From: Candidatus Obscuribacterales bacterium
Lineage (GTDB): Bacteria; Cyanobacteriota; Vampirovibrionia; Obscuribacterales; Obscuribacteraceae
Assembly: GCA_019747875.1 (NCBI GenBank)
Contig: JAIEQI010000075.1
Location: 1 to 64,000, forward strand
DNA length: 64,000 bases
Reading direction: 5' to 3'
How positions within the stretch are numbered: the stretch's first letter is position 1; the number at the start of each line of letters is the position of its first letter. The notes beneath the pieces are model-generated. The model worked only from the letters and a program-made list of their open reading frames with translations, made no database searches and had not been told where the DNA came from. The position numbers were made by a program, and so were the translations under genes. Shown here piece by piece: positions 32,101-35,077 of this stretch.

Positions 32101-34431
32101 CGCCCCGTTCCCACCAGTATTAATCCAGTTCTGTCCCGCACCAGTTCCCGTAGGCGGATCAATCCAGAAAGCTGTGGTTTGCCCGGCCCCACCGAAAGCA
32201 AGAAGAGTGACATCACCACCGCTCTTACCTGCGGCACCCCCTGTCGTCACGATCTGGGTGAGCCCTTTGTCATTCGCAGTCCCCTGCAACCTCAATGTAC
32301 CGCCGCCGCCAGCAGCCACGCCCATTGTGGTAGCAGTGGGAAATGTTAAATTCGCTCCGGCTGCAATAAGCACATTGCCAGAGTCAGCCGTTGTGCTTGA
32401 TGTATTGATCGTAAATTGCGTCGCAGTATTTGCCTGAACATCGTTGCCTGCGGCAATGATCACGGCACCGCCAGAAGTGGAGATAGCACCATTGGCTCCG
32501 GGCTCAATCCTTATGTCCGCACCAGCTCCAATCGTTACATCACCTGTGGCAGTGATTAAATTCTCCAGTACAACATTACCCGCATTAGCTGTACCTGCGT
32601 TGAAGTTATTTGGTCTTATGACGCCGGTCTGATTAATGACCATTCCACCGGTGGTTTGCTGTAGCTGAATTGTCCCGCCGGCGCCCGAAAGATTAGGAGT
32701 GGCATTGTATATCTGCACATTGCCACCAGTAATGCTTGTCACAACGACGGCATCGCCGGCACTATCGCCGTTGATGTACACGTTTCCAGAAGCGGCACCA
32801 TTGCCGGAGGTATTTATTGTCATGCCAGCCGCTCTAGGCATGAATATGTTGCCACCAGTGAAACCATTACGGAACGCTACCATGGTCACATTGCCGCCTG
32901 CCGAACCAGCGCTCAGTCCTCTGGCATCTATCCCTGTCCCCGAACCATTGCTCCAGTTGATATCACCACCGGCACCTGATGAGACTGTAATGGTTCGATC
33001 AGCGAAGTCCAAATCGGCGTTGCTGACGTTAGAATTGCCAACGTCAACGCCACCGGACAATGTAGCGCCAGCTATAACCCAAACATCTCCAGCATTACCA
33101 GTTGCTTGAGTCGTGTTGATTGGGGAAACGTTGTTTGAGAGAGTAATGCTTCCAGCAGCCAATATGGCGAGATCACCACCATTAGTAGTAATGGTCCCAG
33201 TCAGTTTCATCCCACCTGCGGAATTGTACAAAATTGGGTCTTTACTAAAAGTCAGATCGCCCAGATTCAATTCATTAGAAGCCGTCGTTATACTGGCCCA
33301 TCCAGCTTCAACGTTTGTTCGTCCTGTAATATCACCAACATTAGCAATAAAGTTCCCACATCCAGCATTGATGTTGAAAGTCTCAGAGAGCCAATCCCCA
33401 CCGGTCAAGGTTGTGTTTGCTTGCCCATTATAGAGCGCACCCCTGATATCGAGGGTATTCAAAGCTTGGATTGTTCCACCGGTATTATCAACTACCAGGT
33501 TGGTGGCTGAATCTAATGTTCCAATGCTCAAAGAATCCATCGCACGCATCAAACCAGAGTTGATTATGCTTCCGGTCCCACTAAAGATATTGATATTCTG
33601 CGCCGCCAAGGTAGCCGCTGTAGTCGACATGGTGGCATTCGTTATGTTGCCCCCAACATTGATATTCAACGTGCCTGGCGTCGTGATAGTGCCACTATTG
33701 GTGAGGTTGCCCAACACGTTCAGGTTCATCCCATTAGATGCAAAAAGATTCTGGTTTCCAAACAAACCAGACGTCGGCATATAGCCCGACAACAGACCAC
33801 CTGCGCCAATGTTCAGATTATTGCCGAAATTCAATGCAGCTGTAGCTCCGGCAGTGTTTTGCAGAGCAAAAACGGAGCCCATAATGTTGGATGCGCCAGC
33901 GACATTTAAAGGATTGTTTGTATTGAAGCCAATTGTGTTTACTTGCAAGCCGGTAGGGACGACCAAACTGCTGATGTTAGTGGCCCAAGACGAATTGACG
34001 TTCGCAACACCACCGATCGCCGCACCGCTAGCGCCGTCAACAAGGATGCGTTGCCCTCCAAGATTGACGTTGAGCGATTGCCACAAAGCAGCATTCTGCG
34101 CGGGTGTCAGCATCATGCCGTGGGTAATGTCCATGTAGCTGCCGCCGGTGACCAGACCCTGCTCGTTGAGCTGACCGCCCACCATAATCGTCCCGGCATT
34201 CTTCGAAGCAACCGTTGCAGCTGTGGATGAAAAGTCGAGGTTATTCGAAGACGCGCCATTACTCGAAGAGCCCGACGGCGACGTCGAGCTCGTTGGGTTC
34301 AGTTCACTGTGACCACTCGTATCGGGGGTTCCCTGCGCATAAGCGCTGAGAGGCAACAGGTTAGCCCCCAAGAAAACGGAGAAAGCTGTCAACGCACAGA
34401 CAGCTCGCTTGGTCGTCGAGATAGTTTTCAT
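3811..34431 (-). CDS. Giant gene A: exported haemagglutinin-like beta-helix protein with dual FecR-like C-terminus (about 10,206 aa)
   Basis: One uninterrupted frame of about 10,206 residues, probably 0.9-1.0 MDa. Residues 1-32 form a Sec signal peptide (KR, a hydrophobic stretch, then AYA before Gln33). A Ser/Pro/Thr-rich linker and a conserved N-terminal region (residues about 60-330) follow. Some 9,000 residues are then short Gly/Asn/Thr/Ser/Ala-rich strands (patterns such as GNITL, GGAITLTA, TNSGTI) typical of filamentous-haemagglutinin-like right-handed beta-helices. Residues 9771-10206 are a conserved globular module. Cysteine is nearly absent between the ends. No canonical NPNGI TPS motif, autotransporter barrel, LPXTG or C-terminal membrane helix is visible, so the export and anchoring route is unknown. 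Start ATG 34431 is preferred over GTG 34437: AAGG lies 5 nt upstream, and it aligns with the paralogue. Function (adhesin, sheath or fibre) is inferred from family only. Confidence 0.9.
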   Translation of the reverse strand: MKTISTTKRAVCALTAFSVFLGANLLPLSAYAQGTPDTSGHSELNPTSSTSPSGSSSNGASSNNLDFSSTAATVASKNAGTIMVGGQLNEQGLVTGGSYMDITHGMMLTPAQNAALWQSLNVNLGGQRILVDGASGAAIGGVANVNSSWATNISSLVVPTGLQVNTIGFNTNNPLNVAGASNIMGSVFALQNTAGATAALNFGNNLNIGAGGLLSGYMPTSGLFGNQNLFASNGMNLNVLGNLTNSGTITTPGTLNINVGGNITNATMSTTAATLAAQNINIFSGTGSIINSGLMRAMDSLSIGTLDSATNLVVDNTGGTIQALNTLDIRGALYNGQANTTLTGGDWLSETFNINAGCGNFIANVGDITGRTNVEAGWASITTASNELNLGDLTFSKDPILYNSAGGMKLTGTITTNGGDLAILAAGSITLSNNVSPINTTQATGNAGDVWVIAGATLSGGVDVGNSNVSNADLDFADRTITVSSGAGGDINWSNGSGTGIDARGLSAGSAGGNVTMVAFRNGFTGGNIFMPRAAGMTINTSGNGAASGNVYINGDSAGDAVVVTSITGGNVQIYNATPNLSGAGGTIQLQQTTGGMVINQTGVIRPNNFNAGTANAGNVVLENLITATGDVTIGAGADIRIEPGANGAISTSGGAVIIAAGNDVQANTATQFTINTSSTTADSGNVLIAAGANLTFPTATTMGVAAGGGGTLRLQGTANDKGLTQIVTTGGAAGKSGGDVTLLAFGGAGQTTAFWIDPPTGTGAGQNWINTGGNGAGANGNVTILGEKTGAAAGTTVLFLDGNNITTTGGTGGGGNVTIANATPTAAGLVYDISTGAISAGTLTTGALAKGDTDIAASLSPAIGAFGNVLVTSNGLLDITGQDITSTAGGITLNSGASTVTVDDLKTTNGGGAIQVTAGGAIVIGDIITDSNTSKAGGVSVSTSVGNITIDKINASGTGGGFGGGAVSVTNTQQDADITINGVVSADGNGAGAGGSIIVGNTNAASTSSTIQINGAVTANGGAAGGGQITLTSRSGNNLEINAAATGVDRIQGIVSATGTGTTGNIQIRQFGAGGVLLSGAAGVTAVTTDGTVTIDTGTATGNLTAGASGGGIVRGTAGVTLNAGTGSIGTNAKNISINTGANAPININSGAAGNTDVFIDNIGANNSTITYTGSNLRVFDYTQTNGGTITLNSNLSASDSISLAVTTNPGGIIGGKTLNAVNGITVSSRGDMTFGALTNTGDTSAITLTVNGTTGNITTGNITNENNVGNTPTSTNNNIVIQSSSTAAGAFINTGALSTKGLVNESAGGNITVQFTAATANSGSITINGDVTSNAFAVNAAGTSAGGGNIVINTDQRSDSSVAILGNVNANANRGFASQDAGDITISANGAGTLNSIRVDGTITSDMAQAADAGEQAGTINLAVRSAAGLSVNSGVKAANNIFGSISAANTFAGGTHDGKVNITQSGTGSIGFAGGTAVQADNAITVTSAAGGILGSAAGVGQLNALTALNAGATVTLQVTDTAGSIGTSTAAPVQIASVGSSLRIGQDTGGAIKNPSNIFVNAAANGTLTTSTLTSTATIKAQNDIYIGNNGAITINEQLVSIGNAGVVTVQQTNAGAVADILGTGGAGVAVVSTNGTAVFINANGSIGTNTGDNSVRTNVANIQATASGTGQDVFLTDENGVTVNGASSATGKFDLRARTAGDVSNTATISAAGVRLETSNGNVNLGNNITSTNGELRIEADNTAGNGIKVIGNSTLQTITSGDIDLRSTNGIISDGFDIIAIAASKVDLTLVTGNIVTTPTAAGVGGQVQLTSQNGTLALGAANITTTGNANAGGAITLSSTGGAMSGTGTITSNGAAGFKAGAIQITSNAGISLGAINAQGSGTAGNFSDINVTNSTAGAIVLGAVNTTGSGAAQSGAVTIANNFNNDAGDITIAGITTKNTSTGAGGAISVSSVGGDILGLGAINTSAAGNGGRVDIFAQDTLLVDGAVTTSGGAGGAVNIITTKNDITFKQGVTTGGGSLVVASGNDILGNTATVGFNFDTSGANGGGNMVLAAGATVTPGAGTVQLATGGTGGLINLENGANGLINIDTRGTAGAANGGNVTILAYTQATALFMNKPDGTIKTGGAGGGTNGNFTLIGNTSNAAAAGTITLAFDGQNVDTTGGTGGAGNVLFANAAIAAGSVTYSTANGAITAGAVAPGAAGNGLAVIGPITTTAGNIQLSSGGNLEARGGNVTSTSGSITMTSANGALRVGAGSISTTNGDVTLSQNTAAATALNIQTNADNNGEIFGTVTGKNVTITNNNGAIQTSGAGTAIFGSGNVNLNSNDFVIGSNITAGATGSIFFTPTTANQALTVGGAGAGANVINSTEMSRLTALNVQVGNNTTHIGNITTDNFNIGGGAAGSGSGKFNLSLLTGGKVSAVGGTTMTIGQNNLTINATGAATSATVAAISGTSGQVSITGANSVALTGDISGGKISVTATAGNIDSSSGNRILTTNGGAGNDVSLSGAVVTTGKDFTINSAGAFSQTGGTINTQQAAGAGGALSITVGAGNISLGNVDTSGKGAGNFAGGAITLTATGGDITTGSLTANSVNTATAGNISLTTNTANKSIQVNGAINSTGTTRGDVTITENNSNNVLAINNAAGLTNSVQGAIFGRNIIIKNTGVSKGIELFGAAGSTAIDATGGVVLEANNGTVSSNVAGGGGIVSSNVILKGFDGVGTVAKPITLRTDGANVSAVSAGGETHIAGISGLVVNDVTVLGYGTQGGVTGSSNVSISTGAGKGLTVANTAAAVINSATGNVGVVADGLALNNASATDITANNGTIFLIPSTANGSIGINSAGKNLNITGTPDMSAVTIQLGNNATFAGIGGANTYSGSITVGAGSNFNPSANLIFASTTGTGTFTSDGSVGSAGKTLTISVGGDVSNTANGNAVGSAVALTSATGTIGAGTAFKTDTTILTAVASTADKSIALNNVNVGTVDFGATTSGSGTVTLTNSGNVLLNNNNVVGAGGVTISTAAGKTLTIQNSKSISTTNAAVNLTTDGLVIGANGIQAGNGTVTYLSTTASNNINISNAVGGAGATNYLVGLGNVTAGTVTVGDTTNTTGVITLENNVTGTYNFNANTKSSSATAGFVNLATLDVGAKTVTIDVGGNITNDVGASIIGGTVNLTSRSGKIGDVNLATDAIQVKTHNLTINAAGGLANVNDTITGGTLNLGQSSATGSFKLTAAEAIQTAAVNPSVSGKGVTLTTSAGDITVRGQISSDSGDIAIQSGGAATKIVIGFADSPATPAFITTTSGNVALAAGTGGVISNGNDIAIKSAGGITSTQSLTSTGGQISLIATGAIDVTGSLNSFSTTAKGGAITATAGGNLRVAGDVDSSSTFATGVGGAIDLTYNSNQPFVIGGASANSRVTGNIVSTSANSTAGAISLTNTNNSDMNVTLTGTVNATGSAAQNTFTITSGGNQSVNLSGAGLLKAQLVSTSASGAGETFTANLNANGAVLNVKNVSANGAVALTAAGNAASAVNVITGGTLSSTNSTVTLSSFNVNNQGAISATNGGAGAITVQNTAGALTVTAGGGTYDAGVANVNPNAVQFLADTVNFSGTGNINLTNNNSVTIAPNVGNNLVVNGTGTGTTSFVGSGIYTLQSAGGTGGAGSVAVGGTRTLDFGGAVAVNAGSAGASFTTALTSSAGAKTINVQSGGAVNVGSTLTANGGLTVNVIGTGDITGAGLLVSNNAGNGLVTLSTSDGHIGDQAGGNRLLLQTDRLTATAAGATKNVFVSQSSGNLVITGVNSATGAYNVKQTGGNLSAPNLTAGTSIVLQTFGGANGLTLTGTTYTATNNNITLTSGSGTVTASGLSLALNAGGDISSTSALSASGINVDFNAATSNAAGSISFGSVDTSSNLASGGNFTAKLFNAAGTGSISLASVTTSSGLATKQAGSISISSTSSGAINISGNLTANGTVALATSNTINVSNSGDGTNNGGIAFTAASNQLISARNTTGSGGSAVTIDANAGAKDGIVTLTGLSGAAGGINTSGTAGTSGAITIKGASFTNTSAVGNAKLNSDNTVGGAGLITLTTTDAASDITLGTSNASINIVNTKGDVNITAGRHIVSDASGARLTVNNATLTASTGNIGTSALAPLFMAANAFVLNAPNGSAFVDNLGALSLGGAYNIANTMDIKASNTITVTADITGPQTVNLTTSAGDITGAGKIVAATAVNLNANGQIGNLGGATALKTQTAALTMVSGGDAFVSNTGAVNLGNSSSGGSFRLDNSTSVTIVGNGVGNGNDAVKSAGASGIAFNLAGGNLIINSNPTNATFETTGGNINLSVPGNITVNAGNNLNVISSGALTINGGTTKIDATAGGSNVSLQAGGNISAVGVGIDTSVSAGTAGSITVKSTGGTINVGSLNASGLGGGAANGGVISVEQNVAAALNVNAFNIAALATGTGKGGTAKFTNTVGGINLGALGGIDISSVNGDGGSLIVNANGKVDFGATGAINVSASGANGNGGTIDIKGSQFANVGTVTLLADSQGGGTLGTINLTTTAGAGNISLGSAAGRLNLNPSGTANSNWTVTAGGGIDSNATATTNGTINFVANNGDINIGANHTSNNATNSAIQMKASANVIGSGTLITPGQVTLTSTTGNIGVDGTTRFNVQAGSLTLNATDATNGNAFIQSNGALTIAGAAGTFNVRGTLDVKSSGAITVANGGVGGSQTINLTTTAGNIAVNADIGSNVTTNAVALKAAGDITTTGAGTIRVAAGKSISLTGTNVGSFTGPAPILTNGAGASLTVSATTDANVSHTGAVTINPSSAGGQFKVANTGGDMTVAGAGAIAISSGTALTLKTSNNMVLTSTATTTFKSTNGAITLDVAAGRSISTSGAGTFVANAGGAGNFVIQGGTTAVNAATGGVDITAGNSISAAGVNFDTTATAVGTAKDIKLVANGAAGTITVGNLTADGNGVGAVNAGKIDVQLSSTGQLNLVGTVSAQAKGAGNTGAGGTISLSNSGTGGLRINNANVSAVGGNGGTLQASSTNGAIDFTGVTALTANGTGAGSNGGTIDIQGKSFTNIGANIDVNANGNGGALGSITLKTTDVASNITIGGGAGQFDLQPAAPNAKSNISVTAGNNLSLVKNTTSDGTVSFTATNGSVTLTNNLTSTNNTANAVKVTANGDITGAGTVTAASGTASFKSTTGNIGASGAAINTAVLGLNLDAQDGTNGNAFISQTGALNLNGTYSVRDTLEITASGTLTVTSGLNSNTVRLTTTGGASNIVGAGLVQGTTVALNSGGQIGNLSGSTALSTKTSNLTMVSGGDAYVDNTGAVNLGNSSSGNGLRLDNSTDITLVGNGVGNANNAVRAGDNGIVFRLTGAGDIKSASTATNAQLDTSAAAAGKGDITLNANGGNIVTVGGNPFVVRGDNDISISAGKIDGTSGSNVSLIAVHDIKAAGVNIDTSVSGAGKTAGTITLNSSGGSGSISIGALDANGASDANAGQILITQNSTAQLNLGGVINAKTTSGTGAAGQVTIRNNGSGTNGGILLGNNIDITAFNGNGGKLIVDATGAGDGAISMGLSSINVAATSASGNGGSVDIQGSQIVSTAVGGTSINANSTGAGTLGSITLKTSANVAGGGSLTLGSGAGRFDLNPANPTPANSNWVVNAQNANVTVATNQATTGTIDIQAQNGSITVDSKLSTTNNTATALSLNGGSIGGNGSVATGATGTATLVAKTTNIGTSANPIETNVGVLSLTANNGSAYIAQTGALTLVSSSVKATATGEMFITSTGDIAMVGATLTGDDIRLTTTGGAKFLSVGTIQATTTAKVSTSGAGSVTMGAGQLVQAKNVTIDTPDLTIAGTANVTSNQNGGTIALLNSSGAMLLSGTGTVGFTGAGNRGNITVGLSTKALSFSETSALVFNPEAIATQDGSAGKLTIQGSSVTLLDDGAGAGAKITVNNGSLFNVNTGAGALNLGGGSLLETKLAATASNFDVTTVNLGDGTSGASVTASIQSAGGNTQLGTGLSALTFTKDASATTVAQLNLRGTGTLAVTSGTGTNTQVNAGVTLDTNRATTFTSKVFTNNGTVQNVTSATSLTFNVTDLTNAGTIKTTVGNADIAINASGGTPSVVTNSGSISANRALDIINSAGALTVNNNGTGALASGTSLNIQSKNALIVNNAAGATITGGTKATLQTTAGSITVSNLNGTNGIAANNGVLNITTNGAAGQSIGISGGGGLKSGGANDITISATDGSVNFTGSQSLTAGGANVITTGSGAADQVSIAASSTLSVLGGKNLTINTVKLALADQSKIDASAAGNSAILVQSPSSLSVEVAAGSATVQTGGTGTISFRAVNDRDINLNGATSTLSLVGGGGSSAANPTFVVTGGGAMNVTGKLSVQSNTNLVVNDTATANAGILTIEAGSELKTTGAANLTVNWNGGAVDNSGNVETDAGTLSFASSDSMTLNNFAGASIKSTNAGVSFTSTTAMNLVNFQTISGKGNVSFVSNDLADITNRVAAAVITSTAGTLSASSGGGQSLTLSNVGQFTASGAITLTGAGATSVNNSAGANIESTGSTVTMDAGGTALMNLDNFGTVKANGNLIVRSNNAGGDTTISQTGTLTSSTGKITLRANDILTVNNARTYDSSTGVEFLGTTVTFADNSTQSISNGVPVTITATNLNFNGGKIDASSTANSVFTVTAANIALGGGETFVTAGTGRFDFTPAGDLSITSAAAGTFDFQGGAVNFKMGAAANFSTDAKSSIQANKTITIGQAGTPSTGTLTNGATITTTAGSAADVVFNWAGDINSKTISADGNFTVAGLNGGVFTNNGTVTAGTNVSFAGSGFEVLNPAAGNTIVATNGTFDLTSASGTSKLTANGAVTSKGDFTMTATTGDLTVQGTGTLTSTNGKISAAATAGNLTISSNRTWSANNGSAGVSFSGGTSVSVNNTQTIANSAALTITTPQLNLNNATINTPGAAVASNITITNANNLTVQLTGNSVIHAGTGTLSIAPALDKNLTFTSSAGASKLTLTKVTSAAAGAISVSGVGNMTFGSGAPTVTVEAGNAINVGLDSGQLQTLAGNTLQTTTGNLIITHNAANGSINNAGTISGQAKLIAQSTTGAYSVTNSGTMKSGSLETKILASGGALTLDNQAGASISSTTTSVLIQGRDGANITNAGSITSNTTLDMRNTTAGNLLLNNSNTIKAGTVLRIDGPNDVTINNTTANGTIQAGGNLFFQTTGSAGNTLLVNNNSSHVDAVKSGGTIVMDSTTSPNNVTLTGAGKYTASGSINVASAGGTLTMGGNSWESGAGVNWSAPTITFTAGNNQLTSSQALGITADLINLGGSTVDYAGGKSGAITIGTKSGGNLTIDGKGFAGSVFDAGAVAGTGVAISAPINKNIIFQGGGTVALNGGTGETITTTGTGTVTFGMNVTSNQPIKVQSDTGLIQVNAGSTLSTSNKDIVISAQGAGATGGSISVLGGVNSGTGNLTFDNGPAGTRNLSLSFGGASSTQGKDILITTITSGNLTADFAGGGSLNASGTFKVMPNGSATLNLTGGGTYTATAASGTTIQPASGAALNVLAPGLATTLRINGGALNANTDAATTIGAGATVSSSGAQTWTVNGGNTLLVNGKLDASPTTGASALTLRSTAGDLTVEVNGALSSSSADNASTTTIQSAGHLTLTQTSGLGGTITTNGNNDSDLTVTANGNLNLAGIISYPMGAAGTPTATFNAKNAVGNEINIASSAKHLVGNGAQVTFNSNIFTFNGVASGKAEIGASAGSQVFLRSFGPNNDILIQGAENLFGKISAVGGSVNILPPGSGKAIFRNTTATPSADFWLDVNTPVLNIGQAGNSTHIIEQNVTVNVNGVVNTIPGMTIDGTLISNNAINFNGPEFKISGTVSGSSVTIQNDPGHATDKNLTIVSPGNGATGKIIATTGALTISSTNGLSIVSSNPGTAATLILDNRSGAGTSISMGNWAAPQTTQPFTSSDVSLVVTNGTGAGTQAANLNVTVTGSNFDNQGNIRVTGNTAINFTGAGTFTSVGAFTSNVNFTNGNPMEAGVVHTFSATANGDLHLVGSGTVGVLGNAANTVTFTSNGGDLFLDNSRTYQAGDNGTVNFNATASRIVAGADVITDTGTIKSPLILTTQRLDMAAGSAFTTAETTGTGITIQTPIGATNDLNVVLGGANTKLNTAGSDILVVNPNANRTLQVNGVVAGTSLKTTGGGQLNLAVNNGTINNNSVISSSGALMVEGKNGGGSTNLTFSNSGNYWSEAAANVVEFKGNTITVNNGVTLGIHDPVAAKTGANLKVTANKLDLGSGSAIDVKGTTVDIVSNGGGTINVALTGGGSRDILTTAGGNVNFETGRSVDFTGNGTLNFKNANVNASVTNGTGFSVGANVTLNVAERLDVGLTTTTFVNNGVINSQGLTINSSGSTITNANKIDAGSKFVSVVLNNGGILNNNTGASFTVADAKMDITTSAGAMTINNDGDMKVTGATGGNVKVESVGGLTLSNTANGVISSTKGTLDIKGASVNMTNAGNVSTGTGNLKIESTGTTAMTLNNSGTISTTGADLTVTTNNNADMNLSGNGKLISGTTINLAVDDSGALPGTHTLNVGAGGQNFQTGTATVTAKTISFTNDGALNFNVGNTLTVNTENIDINGSTGTISTDTSAAGQGINFVTSAGGQFNIGGTGTKFFVNTTGGAGLVSINPAGKNLASFNVTGNIELNTNSNLQVITGDINITNGKISNGGTKTVTLINDGTVTEMGIGGNALAKGFNLDQAEMNNIFSNTVNIGNSAGGTAKMFLSDVDVSGAAGSATGKYTLNLYGKLGIVQVDGKVSANDIAFASSADAIDITSMDVQTLRFQAGTTASFVNTGGSDITINSMPGGGGKSQVGTSLTITQNNKAVLMDNTTSVDFTGATASVTLSGLPNTGNALGTAANPLVFTKSGTASTMNLSVNGGLNVGAYNIESGFGITTQSDIIGTDNGALHTHNLVNNNVIRGDMATGVLVIDNSTRAGGNLGNVVITGGAGSVIDAKYVVFNSAPGTDFSVSQSRIGAVGVGNHILSGNVGRDFTMTISGAVAQDSINIGETATGKQLVAGRDMNMTFKSQGVGGVFTVNLDNTLKSNGTMSITTTAASLSIPYMAAKTTKVDAGAGNAIILSATNTGNGAVIADFESSTGVIRGAALGSNSGQTDWSVTVYDNAGAIFGGGGVNAANAGIRSTQGSIIMRAMDPNSKNDLTSGTGAIGRGGSLLIVDDSFVKAGKDITVAARQQITVGNVLSYDQNADPSAAGNKTNPITPNPGGSLGVRMEAGTFSSALTASVNLTNLTGTLNTLTSTTIQNFAGGPNVPMFTNNELNYQAVATVGKIVLDNRNPDNPGQQLPGTAVGGQAKDAGAWELFGSANRNVLFGDNVSLVGVGGSASSNPANPINTTPNTPNFNTVINPNQVTFGGGVQVTSANTFSAGTGLTVGSYGGNVVLDGANGILLSNNTPGKDMNSPGVTTATNNLFSVAQRAMPATGAGTANAKFFEVKINPSNTPTTNFPLNLYSGGQVGVYAGVPLGPRQMQISTGNTNRLVSYAVGAPIVSIEEHLFNMVMARDVFNYLTIANTTVSGTPTNTGFNAGFNKLAGAGGSLVIVLSEALSQNNPKVTNGLSINTDGGVIMIDPPPTGAFVNLGGATEIRSIAPQLPPPAGAIPPPGVTPSGFVITTTTPTLNINFVVAGVGTDSTRTVTLSLNQTAQSMLGDNMLKKKEGLDNSGAYYVAGGACQPFFLEDDQDTMLVGEQGTTLSPGDKRSITLNQGKVVAMVGKQPVKVETGFGNVQIAGNSAAVIQQTADGVVRVANLSGQATTVTVTRNGKTETLTANAGEEICLADEALAEEELIPVDGVDREPIQGSITVPGIKLAKSKFDQKMMVEKEKLLVCNAGSFYAAKNKINNLKNDINKNAKPLRPGGAAPAGGPAPKPLQKSMILELPSNSVAEKAREDVVMTPISFQQNSGSSGSIRTFSTHSALVKHDGKAMISFEHPTIMQLTKGETLVSADKLTMIKTPHSMITINPGTIALISVVDNVTKVRNLWESGTGTIRQSVNGKFVDICAGQESILGMNEMTVNKALNKDQVGRRRMRNIDVPGGMRMARAEVSLVTVMQNVNFIADLVNSNNQTDKALVAKMVKMAAVCQQATAKHGQYQTAAPPLNK
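16950..23250 (-). repeat. Tandem array of about four 1.4-1.65 kb units inside gene A
   Basis: A large unit of about 470-550 residues recurs. One marker (IDIQG/ITIKG plus S.F..) encodes GAITIKGASFTN near 22250, GGTIDIKGSQFAN near 20845, GGTIDIQGKSFTN near 19200 and GGSVDIQGSQIVS near 17620, giving spacings of about 1405, 1645 and 1580 bp. A second marker, MVSGGDA-V-NTGAVNLGNSS, occurs near 21640 and 18450 with a diverged copy near 20010. Other segments (GNIG..., TTDAASDITLG) recur in the same order. Edges are approximate because units were matched by eye. Confidence 0.75.
27750..28350 (-). repeat. Internal duplicated segment of gene A, copy 2
   Basis: The counterpart of 31850-32460: it reads ASGNDILGNTATVGFNFDTS, then GNFTLIGNTSN, LAFDGQNVDTTGGTGG and ANAAIAAGSVTYSTANGAI. 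Motif order and spacing match copy 1, but the residues are well diverged. Confidence 0.65.
31850..32460 (-). repeat. Internal duplicated segment of gene A, copy 1
   Basis: Roughly 200-230 residues starting AAGNDVQANTATQFTI and running through GNVTILGEK, LFLDGNNITTTGGTGG and ANATPTAAGLVYDISTGAI. The same order of motifs recurs about 4.1 kb further along the gene at 28350-27750, so this is an old duplication within the fibre. Edges are approximate. Confidence 0.65.
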
Positions 34432-34495
34432 ATTCACCTTGTGTTTACGGAGAAAAATAAACGCACACCCACATACGCGTTAATAATTTCGTCAC
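34432..34495 (-). promoter_or_regulatory. Conserved 64-nt leader and ribosome binding site of gene A
   Basis: The 64 nt before ATG 34431 align with the 64 nt before ATG 35078 of gene B. Shared blocks are GTGAC-AAA, ACGC, GTGGGTG, GCGTTTATT and CACA-GGT-GAA-ATG. AAGG sits 5 nt before the start. The match between two divergent genes shows that the leader was duplicated with the coding sequence, and it fixes both starts. No -10/-35 pair with good spacing can be named. Confidence 0.65.
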
Positions 34496-34551
34496 CCAGG
34501 CGTAGCCGCCTCCCCTTGGCGCCTATCGTATGAGTTCTTATTTATTAACGC
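34477..34551. promoter_or_regulatory. 10-bp inverted repeat GCGTTAATAA / TTATTAACGC near the gene A start
   Basis: GCGTTAATAA (34477-34486) is the exact reverse complement of TTATTAACGC (34542-34551). The left arm lies in the gene A leader. The core ATTAACG recurs at 34869-34875. It could be a regulator site or an mRNA stem; neither is proven. Confidence 0.4.
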
Positions 34552-34870
34552 CCACTCACCCCTATGTTTAAACTCCCCTAAATGGCGGATAGTCCCGTGA
34601 CAACTGGGTTTTGGGAAATCCGACACTCTTCGAATCCCAGACCAGGAGCGATGTTTCGCCAATCCTTCGCAAAAAATTTTATGCTCCTCCCACGTCTTTG
34701 AATCCGCCAAAATGAGGATGCCTCACTCGTTACATTAGTTAACATAAATTTTAGACTCTATCCTACATTGCGTAGTTTATCGCGAACCATTTGTCACGGA
34801 TCTACCCCAAAAAGTTTCCAGTAGGTTTCGGAATTCCTACAGAAATACGGGTTTTCCTGACACGAAATAT

Positions 34871-34884
34871 TAACGAAATCGTTA
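34871..34884. promoter_or_regulatory. 14-bp palindrome TAACGAAATCGTTA, candidate operator upstream of gene B
   Basis: Perfect 6-2-6 palindrome about 190 bp before the gene B start. It overlaps the ATTAACG core that also forms the inverted repeat on the gene A side, so one regulator could act on both genes. This is inference from symmetry only. Confidence 0.35.
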
Positions 34885-35013
34885 CTCATATCCGACAAGA
34901 TCGGCTTGCTAAGCCATTTCCGTCCGTCGACCGGCTGAGTTTCAACGACATGCCACCACGGCAAGATACTTATGGTCACCAGGAGTTCGCTTCCCACAAA
35001 GCGAATGAAAGAA

Positions 35014-35077
35014 GTGACCAAAGTGCTAGACGCACGAGTGGGTGGCGTTTATTACTGCTAAGACACACAGGTTGAAA
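35014..35077 (+). promoter_or_regulatory. Conserved 64-nt leader and ribosome binding site of gene B
   Basis: Aligns over its full length with the gene A leader. AGG lies 6 nt before ATG 35078. The alternative upstream start GTG 35042 falls inside this conserved leader and is rejected. Confidence 0.65.

Larger units (their letters stand above)
34432..35077. other. 646-bp centre between the divergent giant genes
   Basis: No gene is supported here. It holds the two conserved leaders at its ends, an inverted repeat at 34477-34551, a small stem-loop AGGCG/CGCCT (34498-34511), an 8-bp inverted pair TGGCGGAT (34583-34590) with ATCCGCCA (34702-34709), AT-rich stretches near 34670 and 34735, and a 14-bp palindrome at 34871-34884. 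It must contain the promoters of both giant genes, but none has convincing consensus spacing. Confidence 0.7.

Noticed and set aside
34492-34710. A 72-codon frame on the minus strand in the regulatory centre
   Set aside because: It needs a TTG start, has no good ribosome binding site, no recognisable family, and overlaps the conserved gene A leader.
34791-35075. A 94-codon frame on the plus strand before gene B
   Set aside because: It runs through the conserved gene B leader in another frame, and its translation looks random.
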